Shown here: positions 10,354 to 20,290 of the stretch, piece after piece
Numbering within the stretch: the stretch's first letter is position 1
Layout of the letters: each line of letters begins with the position of its first letter
Assembly: GCF_000350225.1 (NCBI RefSeq)
Contig: NW_005179032.1
Span: 62,001-126,000, forward strand
DNA: 64,000 nt
DNA from: Chondrus crispus
Lineage: Eukaryota > Rhodophyta > Florideophyceae > Gigartinales > Gigartinaceae
Direction of reading: 5' to 3'
Notes under the pieces: generated by a model
What the model saw: only the letters and a program-made list of their open reading frames with translations
Told to the model about the DNA's origin: nothing
The model's database searches: none
Program-made: the position numbers and the translations under genes

Positions 10354-12647
10354 CGAAGAAGTGTTTGATTGACACCGACGATAGAAGCGTATCTGCTCCA
10401 TTTGAGGCACAGTGTAACGATTAAGCCGTGGATCAGTCTCATGACGCATGCATTCGAATGCATGCAACTTTGCAAATGCTGAGAGCTCAACATCCCAACA
10501 AAGAAGCTAAGATATCGTAGTGCCGGACTATGGTTTCTAATGCAATTTGGGAACGAACAATGAGGCTGTCCTTTGTAGCACATGATGGTGAGGCAATGAC
10601 GAGCTTTTCGCTGGATGAAATTACCCCCTCCCCCCTATTAATTGCCTGTGCTCACGACGAGTAACAGAGAGTAGTTATTTAAGGCGCTCTCAATATATAC
10701 TCACTCCAGAAGGAGGAAAATTTGCAAGCGCTCGCACTCAATCCATAATTTAGCAATAGCAACAGTTATTGATGTCTTTCTTGGCAAACTGAACTAGCAG
10801 AGAGTTAAACGAGAAGCAGGATTTGGTGACTTGATAGGCTTCATGGTTCGCTCTATAGCTAACAATGTTTCTTTTCAATGAAGATGCTCTGAGTGCATTG
10901 GATGGAAGGGCATAGGGACCCAGATGTGGTAATGTTGGCGTTAACATACGGCGGCAATGCAACAAGTAAGGGCGTGGGTTAGAAACTGTCAACGGTAAGC
11001 AAATGTCGCACAGACCGCACAAGCCTAACAGTTAGCAGTGTTGAAGCATTATGGCTTTCAGTAGCCACGCATTGCGTTCCGCTCGCATGCGCATTACTCA
11101 GTATTTGCTGTAAAGGTCTAATGTGCCCTCCTCCACGTCCCTTCATCCTAAGCACTCCAAAGCACTGATCTCCCTGAGATGTACCTCAACGTGAGCTCGA
11201 AATCTTAAGTACAATGCTGCATTCTGGTGCCATACAGTTTTCTATTGTTGGACCTGCTCAGCGGTAAACTCTGTGACAGAGCAGAAGGTTCTGGCGGAAA
11301 CTCCGGGAGAGATCGTTTGGCGCGAAGTTGTCGATGCATTCACTTTCAAAGCTATTTTTCTCCTCTATCGGAAGAGAGCACGAGTGCAATTCTTCCTACT
11401 TACAAAACCAACAAGACTGTAAAATGTACTCTTTATGTTTTCTGGTTTCAATGAATAAATGCGGCAGTAGTCCATCAAACTACCGGAATACGTCACTACA
11501 GTATGTCGAATAAGAAATTGCGCTTACTTACTTGCGTAGACGTGCATGTTAAATTATAGCGGTACCGATCGACAAACGCACCCGTGGCGGCCTGCTTGCC
11601 CATTCGAAGTACAGTAATAAACAATGCATCGCAACACTGTCTGCGGTGCCGTTTTGTTATACATTATTCAGTAGGCAACCTATCACACCGTTCCGTGATG
11701 TCCGTGGTTGACTGCATGATCTTGGCGTACATTCCAGGGCGCATGACCGATGGCCCGTGTGTGCCACGGAAATTACAAAAAGCTAACTCGGGTCATAAAA
11801 GTGTGTTACTCTATAATTCACACAGCGCAGAAAGTGTGGATATCTTCTACTTTCAACCTTTCTGCTAAACTGAGCAGTTTTGGGAGCTAGAATCATTGGA
11901 TCGAAACGCCATTACACGAGGGGAAGAGGATAAGGGGTAAGGTACTGTGATCAGCATGGATTGCTGGGCTCCATTTCTTTTCTTCACGTTCCTACGTGGG
12001 TGCATGTGTACATATCCTGATCTTCTGTTTTGAAATTTGCCTTGGTTCTTATTACACTCCATGATTGCATTTATCCGACGTTGGCCCTCATCTTTCCGAC
12101 ATAGCTGTGTCCTTGCATCTGTCAATGGGCTGCGGGCATAGTTTACCACTCTTGCCCAATTGGAGGGGTGATAATGCTTCCCTACCCCCTCACTTTACAT
12201 ACTACTTGCCTGTCTATAGGACGTTTATACGTCTTACGAACTAAAGGGTAATTACAATAACAGTGGAGTGACGGACAAGACGCCCTCTTCCGACAGAGAT
12301 GCACTTCTCCAACGCCGAAAGAACCTTTTACAATTACTGCTTGAAAATTAAAAGCTGTATCACCGTCGAAGCCTACATGTATGGAGAATGTTAATGCAGA
12401 ATATCAAGAACTTCTTTACACGGGGGAGCTGGCAGTACCTCCAAAGGCAGAGAGGCAGTCAGCTATGGGAATTCACTAGTGTGTGTGTACGAGTTCCACT
12501 AAAAAGGGGCCACCAATGGACGCAGCATATTCAAGTAGAACAGTCGAGCTGAAAGTGCGGGGCGTCAAGAGCTCAACCCCCGGCGGTTTCAAACTTCTAG
12601 GGCTGGCCGCAGTTGAAAAAAGCGTCAACATTGTGTGTGTGTGTGTG
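10354..12647. other. Long stretch without a recognised gene
   Basis: Only short, unsupported frames are present. The one structured item is a perfect 20-bp palindrome at 10446-10465. A TG-rich tract at about 12479-12490 and a (TG)n run at about 12634-12650 lie at the right edge, under the 3' end of the secreted-protein gene. Confidence 0.55.
10446..10465. repeat. Perfect 20-bp palindrome
   Basis: GCATGCATTCGAATGCATGC equals its own reverse complement. It has no spacer and does not flank any recognised element. It could be a binding site for a dimeric factor or chance. Confidence 0.7.
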
Positions 12648-12908
12648 TTATGCCCGAGAAGCGCTGCACGGGTACCTGTTACATTGAGTGATGCAGGTCG
12701 CCGTACTTTCACAGTACACTGGCACCCCTTGGTGATGCAAATCATACGGGCCGAAAGCCGTCTGGGCTTGACAGACCGCGTAGTTGCACTTGCACGGGTG
12801 ACAACCCGCTATCTCTCCGTCGCTGATACGGCAGGTCCCTGGGCAGGACCCGTCAACCGACATAAGCGTGGTTGCGGCCAGGAAGCAGAGTAGGGTAACG
12901 AGAGCCAT
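12648..12908 (-). CDS. Small secreted cysteine-rich protein, 86 residues
   Basis: The frame starts at ATG 12908. Residues 1-20 form a typical signal peptide (MALVTLLCFLAATTLMSVDG), so the product should be secreted. The mature part has 10 cysteines (C22, C26, C37, C40, C42, C47, then four more) in about 65 residues, which suggests a disulfide-stabilised extracellular peptide. I do not recognise the family. The frame is open upstream into a His/Pro/Thr repeat, but that stretch only reads a microsatellite, so the signal-peptide Met is the sensible start. A TATAAAA box lies 120 bases upstream, with the microsatellite between it and the start codon. A deleted pogo transposon begins just upstream of the TATA box. 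Real gene: fairly likely. Confidence 0.7.
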   Translation of the reverse strand: MALVTLLCFLAATTLMSVDGSCPGTCRISDGEIAGCHPCKCNYAVCQAQTAFGPYDLHHQGVPVYCESTATCITQCNRYPCSASRA

Positions 12909-12929
12909 AAATGTCTCTTTGCCTGGATC

Positions 12930-13027
12930 GTGTGTGTGTGTGTGGGTGGGTGTGTGTGCGGGTGTGGGTGTGTGGGTGTGTGGGTGTGTGGGTGTGTGGG
13001 TGGGTGTGTGTGTGGGTGGGTGGGTGG
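12930..13027. repeat. GT/GGGT microsatellite in the leader of the secreted-protein gene
   Basis: Runs of TGTG and GTGTGGG units fill about 100 bases. On the minus strand this gives a C/A-rich leader (CACCCACA units) between the TATA box at 13034-13028 and the ATG at 12908. Repeat length may vary between alleles and may tune expression. Confidence 0.85.
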
Positions 13028-13034
13028 TTTTATA
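13028..13034 (-). promoter_or_regulatory. TATA box of the secreted-protein gene
   Basis: TATAAAA on the minus strand, 120 bases before the ATG at 12908. The same GTTTTATAGAG context (plus-strand reading) is found at the second secreted-protein gene (20184-20190). Confidence 0.65.
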
Positions 13035-13055
13035 GAGCCGCACCAGCATCGACCG

Positions 13056-13632
13056 AAAAAAGTACTGGTATTCGTCAAGCCATCACCATTTTTTATGTTT
13101 TGCGACGGGGACACTCTCGGCCAGTCGTCCACTGCGACTTGCCGATAACAACCACGGACACAGAAGAGGAGTGTGATTGAAGCGCGCGGACACTTTTGCA
13201 CCCCAACCGAGCACTAAGATTGGACATCCAAGCACATTTGCCTCATACAACATTAACTTTTGAAACAAAATTATTCGCCACGTCACCGATTCCAGGTTGG
13301 GTAATCCACGCTCAGAAGAGCGAGTTGCGAGATTAAGCACAAGTTCTTCTTCAACCGATGTGAGTGTGCGGAGACCAGCCCGAAGTTTAAGGATTCGTTG
13401 CGAGGAGGGAGAGGCAGCTTGGATGCGGCTTGAAATTATGGATATGGGGAGTTGGTATAGTTCTGCTGCTTGCCTGTAGGTTTGGCCATCTGTGACCATT
13501 TCCATTGCAGATTTCATGCGCTGCTCACGCGAAGCAGGCAGCATTTTGCAGTCTAGAGATGGACTGGGGTGTAAATATAGAAAGGTGGAAGTGGTTGGCG
13601 TTCATGTGTATACCGGAATGCTCAAGTGAATT
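13056..13632 (-). mobile_element. Internally deleted pogo-like element (copy 3)
   Basis: This carries the first 83 or so codons of the pogo transposase found at 15439 and 36122. Matching blocks are an ASREQR start, VTDGQTYRQA and LRTLTSVEEEL. They run straight into the transposon's 3' untranslated part, and the coding middle is gone. The result is a non-autonomous derivative about 580 bp long. It differs at many sites from the two full copies, so it is older. The terminal repeats are eroded and I cannot define its ends or target duplication. Homology stops just before the twin hairpins at 13651. Confidence 0.8.
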
Positions 13633-13650
13633 GAGGTGATGTCACCGGAC

Positions 13651-13747
13651 ATCAGTGCTGAAGTGGCCCTCTCCCTGAGCGCCACTTCAGCACTGATCCA
13701 TGCTGTCTTAAAGGAGGCCCCCTCAGGGTCTCCTTTAAGACAGCATG
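13651..13747. repeat. Two back-to-back perfect hairpins
   Basis: Hairpin 1: ATCAGTGCTGAAGTGGC at 13651-13667 and its exact complement at 13681-13697, with a 13-base loop. Hairpin 2: an 18-base arm at 13699-13716 with its exact complement at 13730-13747. It also has a 13-base gap, across which a G-T pair and CCC/GGG extend the stem to 22 pairs with a 5-base loop. One base (13698) separates the two. No gene is near enough to explain them. They may be small-RNA precursors, paired terminators or the relic of a fold-back element. Confidence 0.85.
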
Positions 13748-13749
13748 AA

Positions 13750-15058
13750 CATGAGGGTCTCCAGGGTCTCAGGGCCGTTCCTAACTCGCAGTCCATCACA
13801 AATTTTTCTTCTCTTGACTTCCAGCAGTGCGTATCTCCCAGGCCTTTAATTGAATTTTTCAGGAAAAGCGCTGTAAATGGTAGTACTGCACAGAGCGGAC
13901 AATGCCCTTGCAGGACGTCTACGTTTCACACCAGAGAATCTGGTACTGACCATTCTCGCGTCTATCTAAAGTTTATACCCTCGTTCACTCGCCCCTTCCT
14001 TCAAGTCATGCGGACCACCTCCCACTCCGGTCTCCAACGCCGCCAGGTTTCCTCCCCCCTCCAAGCCCTTTTCCTTCCACCACACCATCCCCCGCTTCTC
14101 CCCCGAACGCTGATACTCCATTCGTCTTCTTCTTTGCCACGCTCGTTGTCCGTCCTCTTCTTCTTCCCGAACCCCTACACCACCCGCCATCCGCCACCGC
14201 CACTCCCAGACCATATTTCGTTATGGGAAGAGGGCAAGTTCTGAGAAAAAGTATAAGTGCGGGAACGCCGCGAAAAGTAAGGAACAACTACAGCACAGCT
14301 TTTTTAGCAGCTATTGCAGCTTTGGTACTGGAAGACGACACCCTGAACGCTGTGGCAGCTAGGTTGCATTTGGATCGAGTTGCGAGTTCGCCACTACGCG
14401 GTCATCGCCGGGTTGACATTGTGCGAAACAGAACCAACATTTCTTTCGAAGAAAGTAATGCCATCTACATTGATAAAGAATTCGATGGCCAGTGCAGTTG
14501 CAGTGGTAAAAGTTTGCACATCTTGCCATGACCTTGCTACTCCCGCTTCATATGCTGTCGTGGAGTTGCTTCTTGAGAAACTACTCCGGATTGGACGTGA
14601 AAAGCGTTGTACGTTTTCTTGTTTTTGCTCTGCTCACGACGCTTCCTGTGGCCATTCAGAGAGTTCCACTTGCCCCTTCTTCTTCTTGTTCATTGTTGTG
14701 CAACCAGAATAATAACCAGTAGCTCACCTGCACTTGTTGAGACTCTAAGCTACTTACAGTCAGGAGATAAAGTTTAATGTCAAAGATTAACATCGAACTG
14801 TCCAATGAATAAGGTAGAAGTTAAGTGTGGTGTGATAGGGAGATTCGGGAAAGAATCATCCCGGACTTCGGAACGGGTCTGAGGAGACGGTAAAGCTTAA
14901 ACAGGGAATTAGTTTACTCAGTACACCTGTCTCCATAACAGTGCAGCACTTGTTGCTTTTGTCAGAGGAGGGGCGGCAGCGGTTGCCCTATTGTCTCTGA
15001 AGAGCCATTACAGGCCTCCCGCAAGGAAGCAATTTCATGGAGGGATCGGGAGTTCATG
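13750..15058. other. No confident gene
   Basis: A C/T-rich block lies at about 14010-14215. A 102-codon frame (14223-14531) has a faint helix-turn-helix look near its middle but no supporting context. The rest is ordinary AT-balanced sequence up to the TA target of pogo copy 1. Confidence 0.45.
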
Positions 15059-17435
15059 TAAGGGGGTTGCCGGTGTTGTCGGACAGTGACAAAAAGTTCG
15101 GACATGCAAAATATTTGTAAGAAACATCTTCGACACGGGCCAAAGTGCGGCACCGCCGCCTAACAGCGCCAGAAAGTGCGCTGTATCTCATAACGAAGTG
15201 GATGAAATTAAAAAACAAATATCCCAATCGATTGCGCACAGCGTTTTACGTATAGGAGTGTAACAGCCAGAGCACACAAAACAGGCGGACTTTTCAAATT
15301 CTCGTCCGGTATCCCTTCGACCTATTCCAACTCACTGTCAACTCAATTCACAGCATTCCGATATACACATAAACGCCAACTACTTCCAACTTCTATACCT
15401 GCCCTTCTGGACCACTTTTGGCATCTCGCGAATGAAAAATGCCGCCTGCTTCGCGTGAACAGCGCATTATGGCTGCAATGAAAATGGTCACAGATGGCCA
15501 AACCTACAGGCAAGCAGTAGAACGACACCAAATCCCCAGATCCACAATTGCAAGCCGCACACAAGCTGCCTCTCCCTCCTCGCAACGAATTCGAAAAATC
15601 CGAGCTGGTCTCCGCACACTCACATCAGTTGAGGAAGACCTTGTGCTTAATCTCATAACTCGCTCTGCTGAACGTGGATTACCTTTAACGCGGAGACTTG
15701 TCAAAGAAGCAATCGAAATTATCATAAGTCCTATGACTCCTGCACGTCGCCTCGTGCTCATGTTTAAGGGAGGGACACCGGGAACAAGATATCTACGTAA
15801 CTTTCATCGCCGCCACAGGGACAAGATACTGTTCTCCAAGCCACTGAGGGAAGAAGCAGTTCGATTTCATACATGTAACGGTGACGCTTTAACGACACAT
15901 TTTGCTCGTCTTGAAAAAATTAGTCAAGAGCACAACATCGACAGCCGAAGGATCTGGAACTGTGACGAAACAGGCGCAACACCCGGGCGAGATGCAAATG
16001 GAAAGCAGACTTCACGTGTATATGTCACCAGAGCGGGGGCGCGCGACGCCAAAATCGGACATTTTCTGAGCACAAACAGGGTGACAATGCTTCCAGCGGT
16101 GAGCGCAGACGGTGAGACAGTGCCACCGATGTTTGTATTTAAAGGCTCGCGGCTTCCATACCGTGTTGTGGTTCAAGACGGCATGAAAGCTGTGCAGACA
16201 TACGCTGATTGCTTGCCCCGAGGGTCAATCGTATCAATGAGGTCCGAAGGCGGTGGCGTCGATACAAAAAATTTCTTAGAATGGTGCAGGCATTTTATCT
16301 CGAACGTGAGGGATCTGACTAGAGGTGGCTGTAAAGTGTTGCTGATACTGGATGGGTATCGGTCACACATGTCTCTTGCAGCTCTTGAGATGTTGGACTA
16401 TAATGATGTTATCGTTTATGCACTACCCGCCCACACATCAAGCAAAACACAACCTTTGGATGTGACATTTTTTTCTCCTTTTAAGGGTGCTTTGAACGAC
16501 GCTATAAATTTGGCCGTGGCAAAGGATGAACAAAACAACTGGGACGCATTCGCATTTTCCAGCATGTTGAGGTACGCCTACAAAAAAGCGTTTACGAACA
16601 GTAATATTATCTCTGCGTTTCGCCGTTCTGGTATATGGCCATTAGATGTGCATCAGCTTCTATCTATTCCACGCCCTCAGAGCCATATGCACCAGGTGAT
16701 GATGTCAGTGACGGAGCTGGAGCAATTGCTGGAAGTGCGGCGAACAGAAATACGTCATTCAGTTTTGGGTTCTGATGTGAACCTGAGTCATAGTGGTTTT
16801 GTTGATACGACTAGAGGTCAGATGCTGACATCACTTAATGCTATGAATTTAGCGAGAGAGAAATACCGCAATGATGAGCGGCGCAAGCTGACAGAAGCAG
16901 CAAAGGCTGCAGAACTGTCTTTGCGGAAAGCTCGTCGCACAGAAAGGGCACAGGCGGAAGCAGTAAACTTTCGTAATGCGCGATGGGCGAAGCGAGCGGA
17001 ACTTGCTGGCATGGCAATTGGGGTGTTTAAGAAGCGAGTGAGGTCGCTTCGAGAGCGGAGAGCCATCGCACGTCGTATGGTAATTATGAGGAAGCAGAAG
17101 ACGTTTCGAAATGGGCACAATTTTTGAGCAAAGTGACGGGTTTGATGTGGGATCGGTGACGTGGCGAATAATTTTGTTTCCAAAAAATAATGTTGTATGA
17201 GGAAAATGTGCTTGCATTTCCGATCTTTGTGCTCGGTTGGGGCGCAAAAGTGTCCGCGTGCTTCAATCTCACTCCTCTTGTGTGTCCGTGGTTGTTCTGG
17301 CCAAGTCCCACTGGACGACGGGCTGACAGTGTCCCCGTCGCAAAACATAAAAAACGGTGATTGTTTGACGATTAGAAGTACTTTTTCCTTTTAATATTGA
17401 GGTTTTTGTCCGACGTCTTCAGCACCCCCCCTTTA
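15059..17435 (+). mobile_element. Pogo/Fot1-like DNA transposon, copy 1
   Basis: The element spans 15061-17433 between TA target duplications (15059-15060 and 17434-17435). Imperfect terminal inverted repeats begin AGGGGGTTGCCGG on the left and AAGGGGGGGTGCTG on the right, and share the inner block GTCGGACA. It carries one intact transposase gene. Copy 2 at 34126-36504 is almost identical in inverted orientation, so transposition was recent. The right flank is the 3' end of Copia element LTR-D, whose body lies beyond copy 2. This indicates recombination between the two copies. Confidence 0.9.
15439..17127 (+). CDS. Pogo/Fot1-like transposase (DD35D), intact
   Basis: This 562-residue enzyme should bind the terminal inverted repeats and perform cut-and-paste transposition at TA sites in the nucleus. 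Residues 5-50 fit a Pipsqueak-type helix-turn-helix (TYRQA..., IPRSTIASR). Residues about 60-150 fit the second DNA-binding helix-turn-helix region. The DDE_1 catalytic core has Asp176 (NCDETG), Asp305 (LILDGYRSH) and Asp341 (TQPLDVTFF), with 35 residues between the last two, as in pogo/Fot1. The C terminus is Arg/Lys-rich, and HTH and core spacing are normal. All three Asp are kept and there is no break, so it may be active. It differs from the copy at 36122 at only about two residues (T/A near 147 and V/A near 396). Confidence 0.93.
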   Translation: MPPASREQRIMAAMKMVTDGQTYRQAVERHQIPRSTIASRTQAASPSSQRIRKIRAGLRTLTSVEEDLVLNLITRSAERGLPLTRRLVKEAIEIIISPMTPARRLVLMFKGGTPGTRYLRNFHRRHRDKILFSKPLREEAVRFHTCNGDALTTHFARLEKISQEHNIDSRRIWNCDETGATPGRDANGKQTSRVYVTRAGARDAKIGHFLSTNRVTMLPAVSADGETVPPMFVFKGSRLPYRVVVQDGMKAVQTYADCLPRGSIVSMRSEGGGVDTKNFLEWCRHFISNVRDLTRGGCKVLLILDGYRSHMSLAALEMLDYNDVIVYALPAHTSSKTQPLDVTFFSPFKGALNDAINLAVAKDEQNNWDAFAFSSMLRYAYKKAFTNSNIISAFRRSGIWPLDVHQLLSIPRPQSHMHQVMMSVTELEQLLEVRRTEIRHSVLGSDVNLSHSGFVDTTRGQMLTSLNAMNLAREKYRNDERRKLTEAAKAAELSLRKARRTERAQAEAVNFRNARWAKRAELAGMAIGVFKKRVRSLRERRAIARRMVIMRKQKTFRNGHNF

Positions 17436-17629
17436 CGCCTCGTCTCGCAGCCGCGCACCCACGGCTGTAAGGGCACCACAACACCACTGCGCGACCACGA
17501 GAACATCAGCGCAGACTGTAAGGGTACCACATATTAGCCCTAAATCGCACTTATATTAAAGTGTGACCCGGGCCTCCTACGGCGGTGCCCGGAGTCATCG
17601 TTCCCCGATCTTCCTCGCACCTTACTTTA
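17436..17629 (+). mobile_element. LTR-D 3' end with 108-bp 3' LTR, displaced
   Basis: 17517-17624 is a 108-bp LTR (TGTAAGGG...CACCTTA). It matches the 5' LTR of LTR-D at 40971-41078, which lies on the opposite strand, with about 4 differences. CTTTA follows at 17625-17629, the same target duplication that precedes the 5' LTR (41079-41083, read on the minus strand). 17436-17516 is the element's 3' leader into the LTR and has a partial repeat of the LTR start at 17466-17479. It was separated from the element body by the inversion between pogo copies. Confidence 0.85.
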
Positions 17630-18310
17630 CACTATTGAGTTTATGGTACGGTAGAAGCCCTATCTCGCTCCTTGATTGGCTGTTTGCTGAAGTCACGTGC
17701 GGCTGTGCGGAGCACATGTCCCAGTTACTCGCTCTGTACTGTACAGTAATGGTTTTGCCAGCCTCTCTCATCTCGGTTGATGATAGGTTTCGATATATGA
17801 CAGAAGAATAAATCTACAGGCAAGTACAGTGAGCACAAACGCTCCCAGCGTCGCTCCACGTCTCTGTCTCCCTCTTTCCCCCTACGATTCTTTCCTTCAT
17901 CTTGCGATGTTGCTATCACATATACTATTCTCTCTCTGTTTCTGCCTGCCTCTCAGAGAGCTTGTCCCTCGCTTTGCATGTGCATTCAGTGTCTGCTTTG
18001 ATTTGTCAGTTCGCTTTGTATGAATTGCTTTATACTCACGACCAGTGCACATTGCGCTTGCACTGTACGTCGCTTTACGATTCTTTCGGAACACGAACGC
18101 ATTTCTGATCTTCATTTTCAACACCCATTTGCTCTTCTACATATTTGTACGTGGCCACAACGTCCACATACGAACGCTCTGCTTCAATTTATGATACTGC
18201 TATTTGTTCACAAGAGTACAGATCCGTGCGCACACTGGACGCACGACTGGTCAGGCAGGGGAAGGATAGTGAGGCGATATGCTTTTGGTAACACAGACTG
18301 CCCAGGTCAG
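17630..18310. other. No gene seen
   Basis: Ordinary host sequence with short chance frames. It was the downstream flank of LTR-D before the inferred inversion. Confidence 0.5.
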
Positions 18311-18801
18311 CTAGTGTCTAGGTGACAAATGACCTCATATGAGGTCACTTTTTAACTTATTTTTCTCGACTTGTGCTAGCTCAACAAGATGGAAAAAAGA
18401 TACTCTCGACACGGCAGTTGACTTCTGCGTTGTGGAAGGGTGGAGTTTGGTGAGATCTGCACGTCTTCTCCAGCCATTTTTAAAATGCCCAAAAAGGAGC
18501 CTTTTTTGACCAACCTCAAAACGTTTTATGTTGATATCTTCGAAACCAAAACGCCTGTTTAAAAAGTCAACTCATCAGTGATACTTCATTAGATTCTTAG
18601 TCTCTCTGTGCATTGACAACCGCCATCCCAATGTTTTGCAAGATGTTATTGCCGAGCGCGTATACGTTAAAGAAATGGTGTCCAAACTGAATGTTTTAAA
18701 GTTTCGATTTAATTTATATATTTTTGCAAAAAAAAGCTAGCCTCATATGAGGCCATGACTGACCTCATATGAGGTCAAATTGCTTGTCGTCTAGACACTA
18801 G
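18311..18801. mobile_element. MITE related to the piggyBac-like element at 53554
   Basis: The 483-bp core (18315-18797) has inverted ends TGTCTAGGTGACAA and TGTCTAGACGACAA, and CTAG sits at both edges (18311-18314, 18798-18801). The 18-bp palindrome TGACCTCATATGAGGTCA occurs near each end (18330-18347 and 18760-18777), and a variant GCCTCATATGAGGC lies at 18740-18753. The full-size element at 53554-57436 has the same ends. There is no coding capacity, so it is a non-autonomous derivative. Confidence 0.82.
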
Positions 18802-18807
18802 TGTCCA

Positions 18808-19246
18808 TCCGACCGGGGCGTGTTCCCATATGAGCAAAGCTCTTTTTTAAAATATTTAAATTAAATTAAACCTTTACAAAGATGTCTTGAGCACTATTTC
18901 CTTAACGCACTTGTTTTCGGTAATAAGCTCCTGCAGAACGCCAGGATAGAAGAGCTTTGAATACACTGGAAGACTAAAAATACAAAGCAGATTGAGAGCC
19001 TCAATGCTCTTTAAATCTGGCAATTTGTTTCCATGGTAGTTTACATGCAGTTTTAACGTGGTTTTAAGCTTCTTTTCCAGACATATCTAACACGACCAGG
19101 AAGAAAATGCTTTTCTCACAAATTTACCTCTGGCCCCAAGGCAGAAGTCAAGTACGGTGGCGGGAGTGTCTTTTTCCTTTTGTCAAGAAAGAGCAAGTCA
19201 AGAAAAAAATTCGAAACGTGTTCCTCATATGGGAACAACGGTCGGA
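18808..19246. mobile_element. Second short inverted-repeat element (MITE)
   Basis: The inverted ends share TCCGACC and TGTTCCCATATGAG (18808-18834 against the complement of 19222-19246). The core is about 390 bases, AT-rich and without a frame. It starts 6 bases after the first MITE and carries a related CATATGAG motif, so the two may belong to sister families. No target duplication is clear. Confidence 0.65.
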
Positions 19247-19667
19247 CAGACTTTCGCCGCTAGAGACCAACCAGCAAAATTAATGCGGTGGCTTCTGAGA
19301 GCAAAGCGGTCCCGTCTGCAGTTTCAAACATTTTATGTCGCCCTATCACTCGAAACGAGTCCCTGGCGCACACAAGTCGCAGCTTGGAAAACAAAGAAAC
19401 ATGCTTTTCTGGGGGGGTTGGAGCAATGGGGCACATTTTTACGTTGAGCTTTTCACACTGTTTGCATCAATCGATCATTTCTGCCAACTTTAACATGGTT
19501 TCTCCAATCCTCAAGCCCATCTCTTCGAGCACCTCTCTGGTCCTCTTTTAAAAGGAAAGACTTCACGGAGCAGTGGTCCAGCAACCAAGTCCGCAAAACT
19601 TGTCCGTCTACATTTTCCACCGAAATGACCTATCTTGCTTCTCAGGCATACGATTTTCCTCTTGCAT
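19247..19667. other. No gene seen
   Basis: Downstream flank of the secreted-protein gene that ends at 19668. Only short frames are present. Confidence 0.45.
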
Positions 19668-20111
19668 CTAGCATTTAGGGCGGACTGGACAAACGCATGG
19701 TAGATGGATGTAAGGACATTCGACGCATACGGGGCAGCAGTGTGGGATGGTCTCCAGCGGCAAATCGCTCTCTTCCGGAATTGAATCGTCAACATTGCTC
19801 TCCTGCACAGCGCTTGTGCAAATCGTCCCACAACGTTTGATAACATTTTTCGTGAATTTCGCAGCCCTCTCCCCCACACATACTTTCTTTTGCGCCAGAT
19901 ATGTGATTAAGGCATGGTTACACTGCAACCCGCAGGGAAAAGAGTCGTTGAAGCTAAGTCGAAACAGCTCGCGAAGTAATCTGATTGAGCTGAAGCGACG
20001 GCTGCAGCCAAACTCTTTACGACCGCATCTCTTAGCACGGGTGCATTGGAGAACATATGAGATGACAAATACAGCAACTAGAGCCAACTTGAGACTTCGC
20101 GGGCGAATCAT
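19668..20111 (-). CDS. Secreted cysteine-rich protein, 147 residues
   Basis: The frame starts at ATG 20111. Residues about 8-24 (LALVAVFVISYVLQC) form a signal peptide, followed by TRAKR, a possible kexin-type processing site. About 14 cysteines follow. Seven of them crowd the C terminus (CCPVCVECP...PCVCPVRPKC), and an acidic linker (SNVDDSIPEESD) precedes that cluster. The product is probably exported and disulfide-bonded. I do not recognise the family, and it does not resemble the 86-residue protein at 12648 beyond being Cys-rich. The frame extends 20 codons further upstream, but a TATAAAA box at 20190-20184 lies 73 bases before the chosen Met, so I prefer that start. No neighbour suggests its role. 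Confidence 0.65.
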   Translation of the reverse strand: MIRPRSLKLALVAVFVISYVLQCTRAKRCGRKEFGCSRRFSSIRLLRELFRLSFNDSFPCGLQCNHALITYLAQKKVCVGERAAKFTKNVIKRCGTICTSAVQESNVDDSIPEESDLPLETIPHCCPVCVECPYIHLPCVCPVRPKC

Positions 20112-20183
20112 CTTGTGTAGGCGAGCAACTTCAAAGTGCTGGATTTTGCTGCGGCGAATCCGAAATGGCAACTCAAATACCCG

Positions 20184-20190
20184 TTTTATA
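20184..20190 (-). promoter_or_regulatory. TATA box of the 147-residue secreted protein gene
   Basis: TATAAAA on the minus strand, 73 bases before the chosen ATG. It has the same GTTTTATAGAG context (plus reading) as the box at 13028. Confidence 0.6.
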
Positions 20191-20290
20191 GAGAAAGAAT
20201 CACGCTGTGATGACGTACCACTTCATACACGCATGGCGCTATATTGTATTCATTGTGTGGCTAGCGTTCATGGAGTGATACCGTCGTAAT

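Noticed and set aside
12930-13027. CRISPR-like or designed repeat array
   Set aside because: Simple GT/GGGT microsatellite with no spacers.
12909-13049. His/Pro/Thr-repeat N-terminal extension of the secreted peptide
   Set aside because: It only translates the microsatellite; the signal-peptide Met and TATA spacing argue for the later start.
14223-14531. 102-codon frame with a faint helix-turn-helix look
   Set aside because: No motif, neighbour or start signal supports it.
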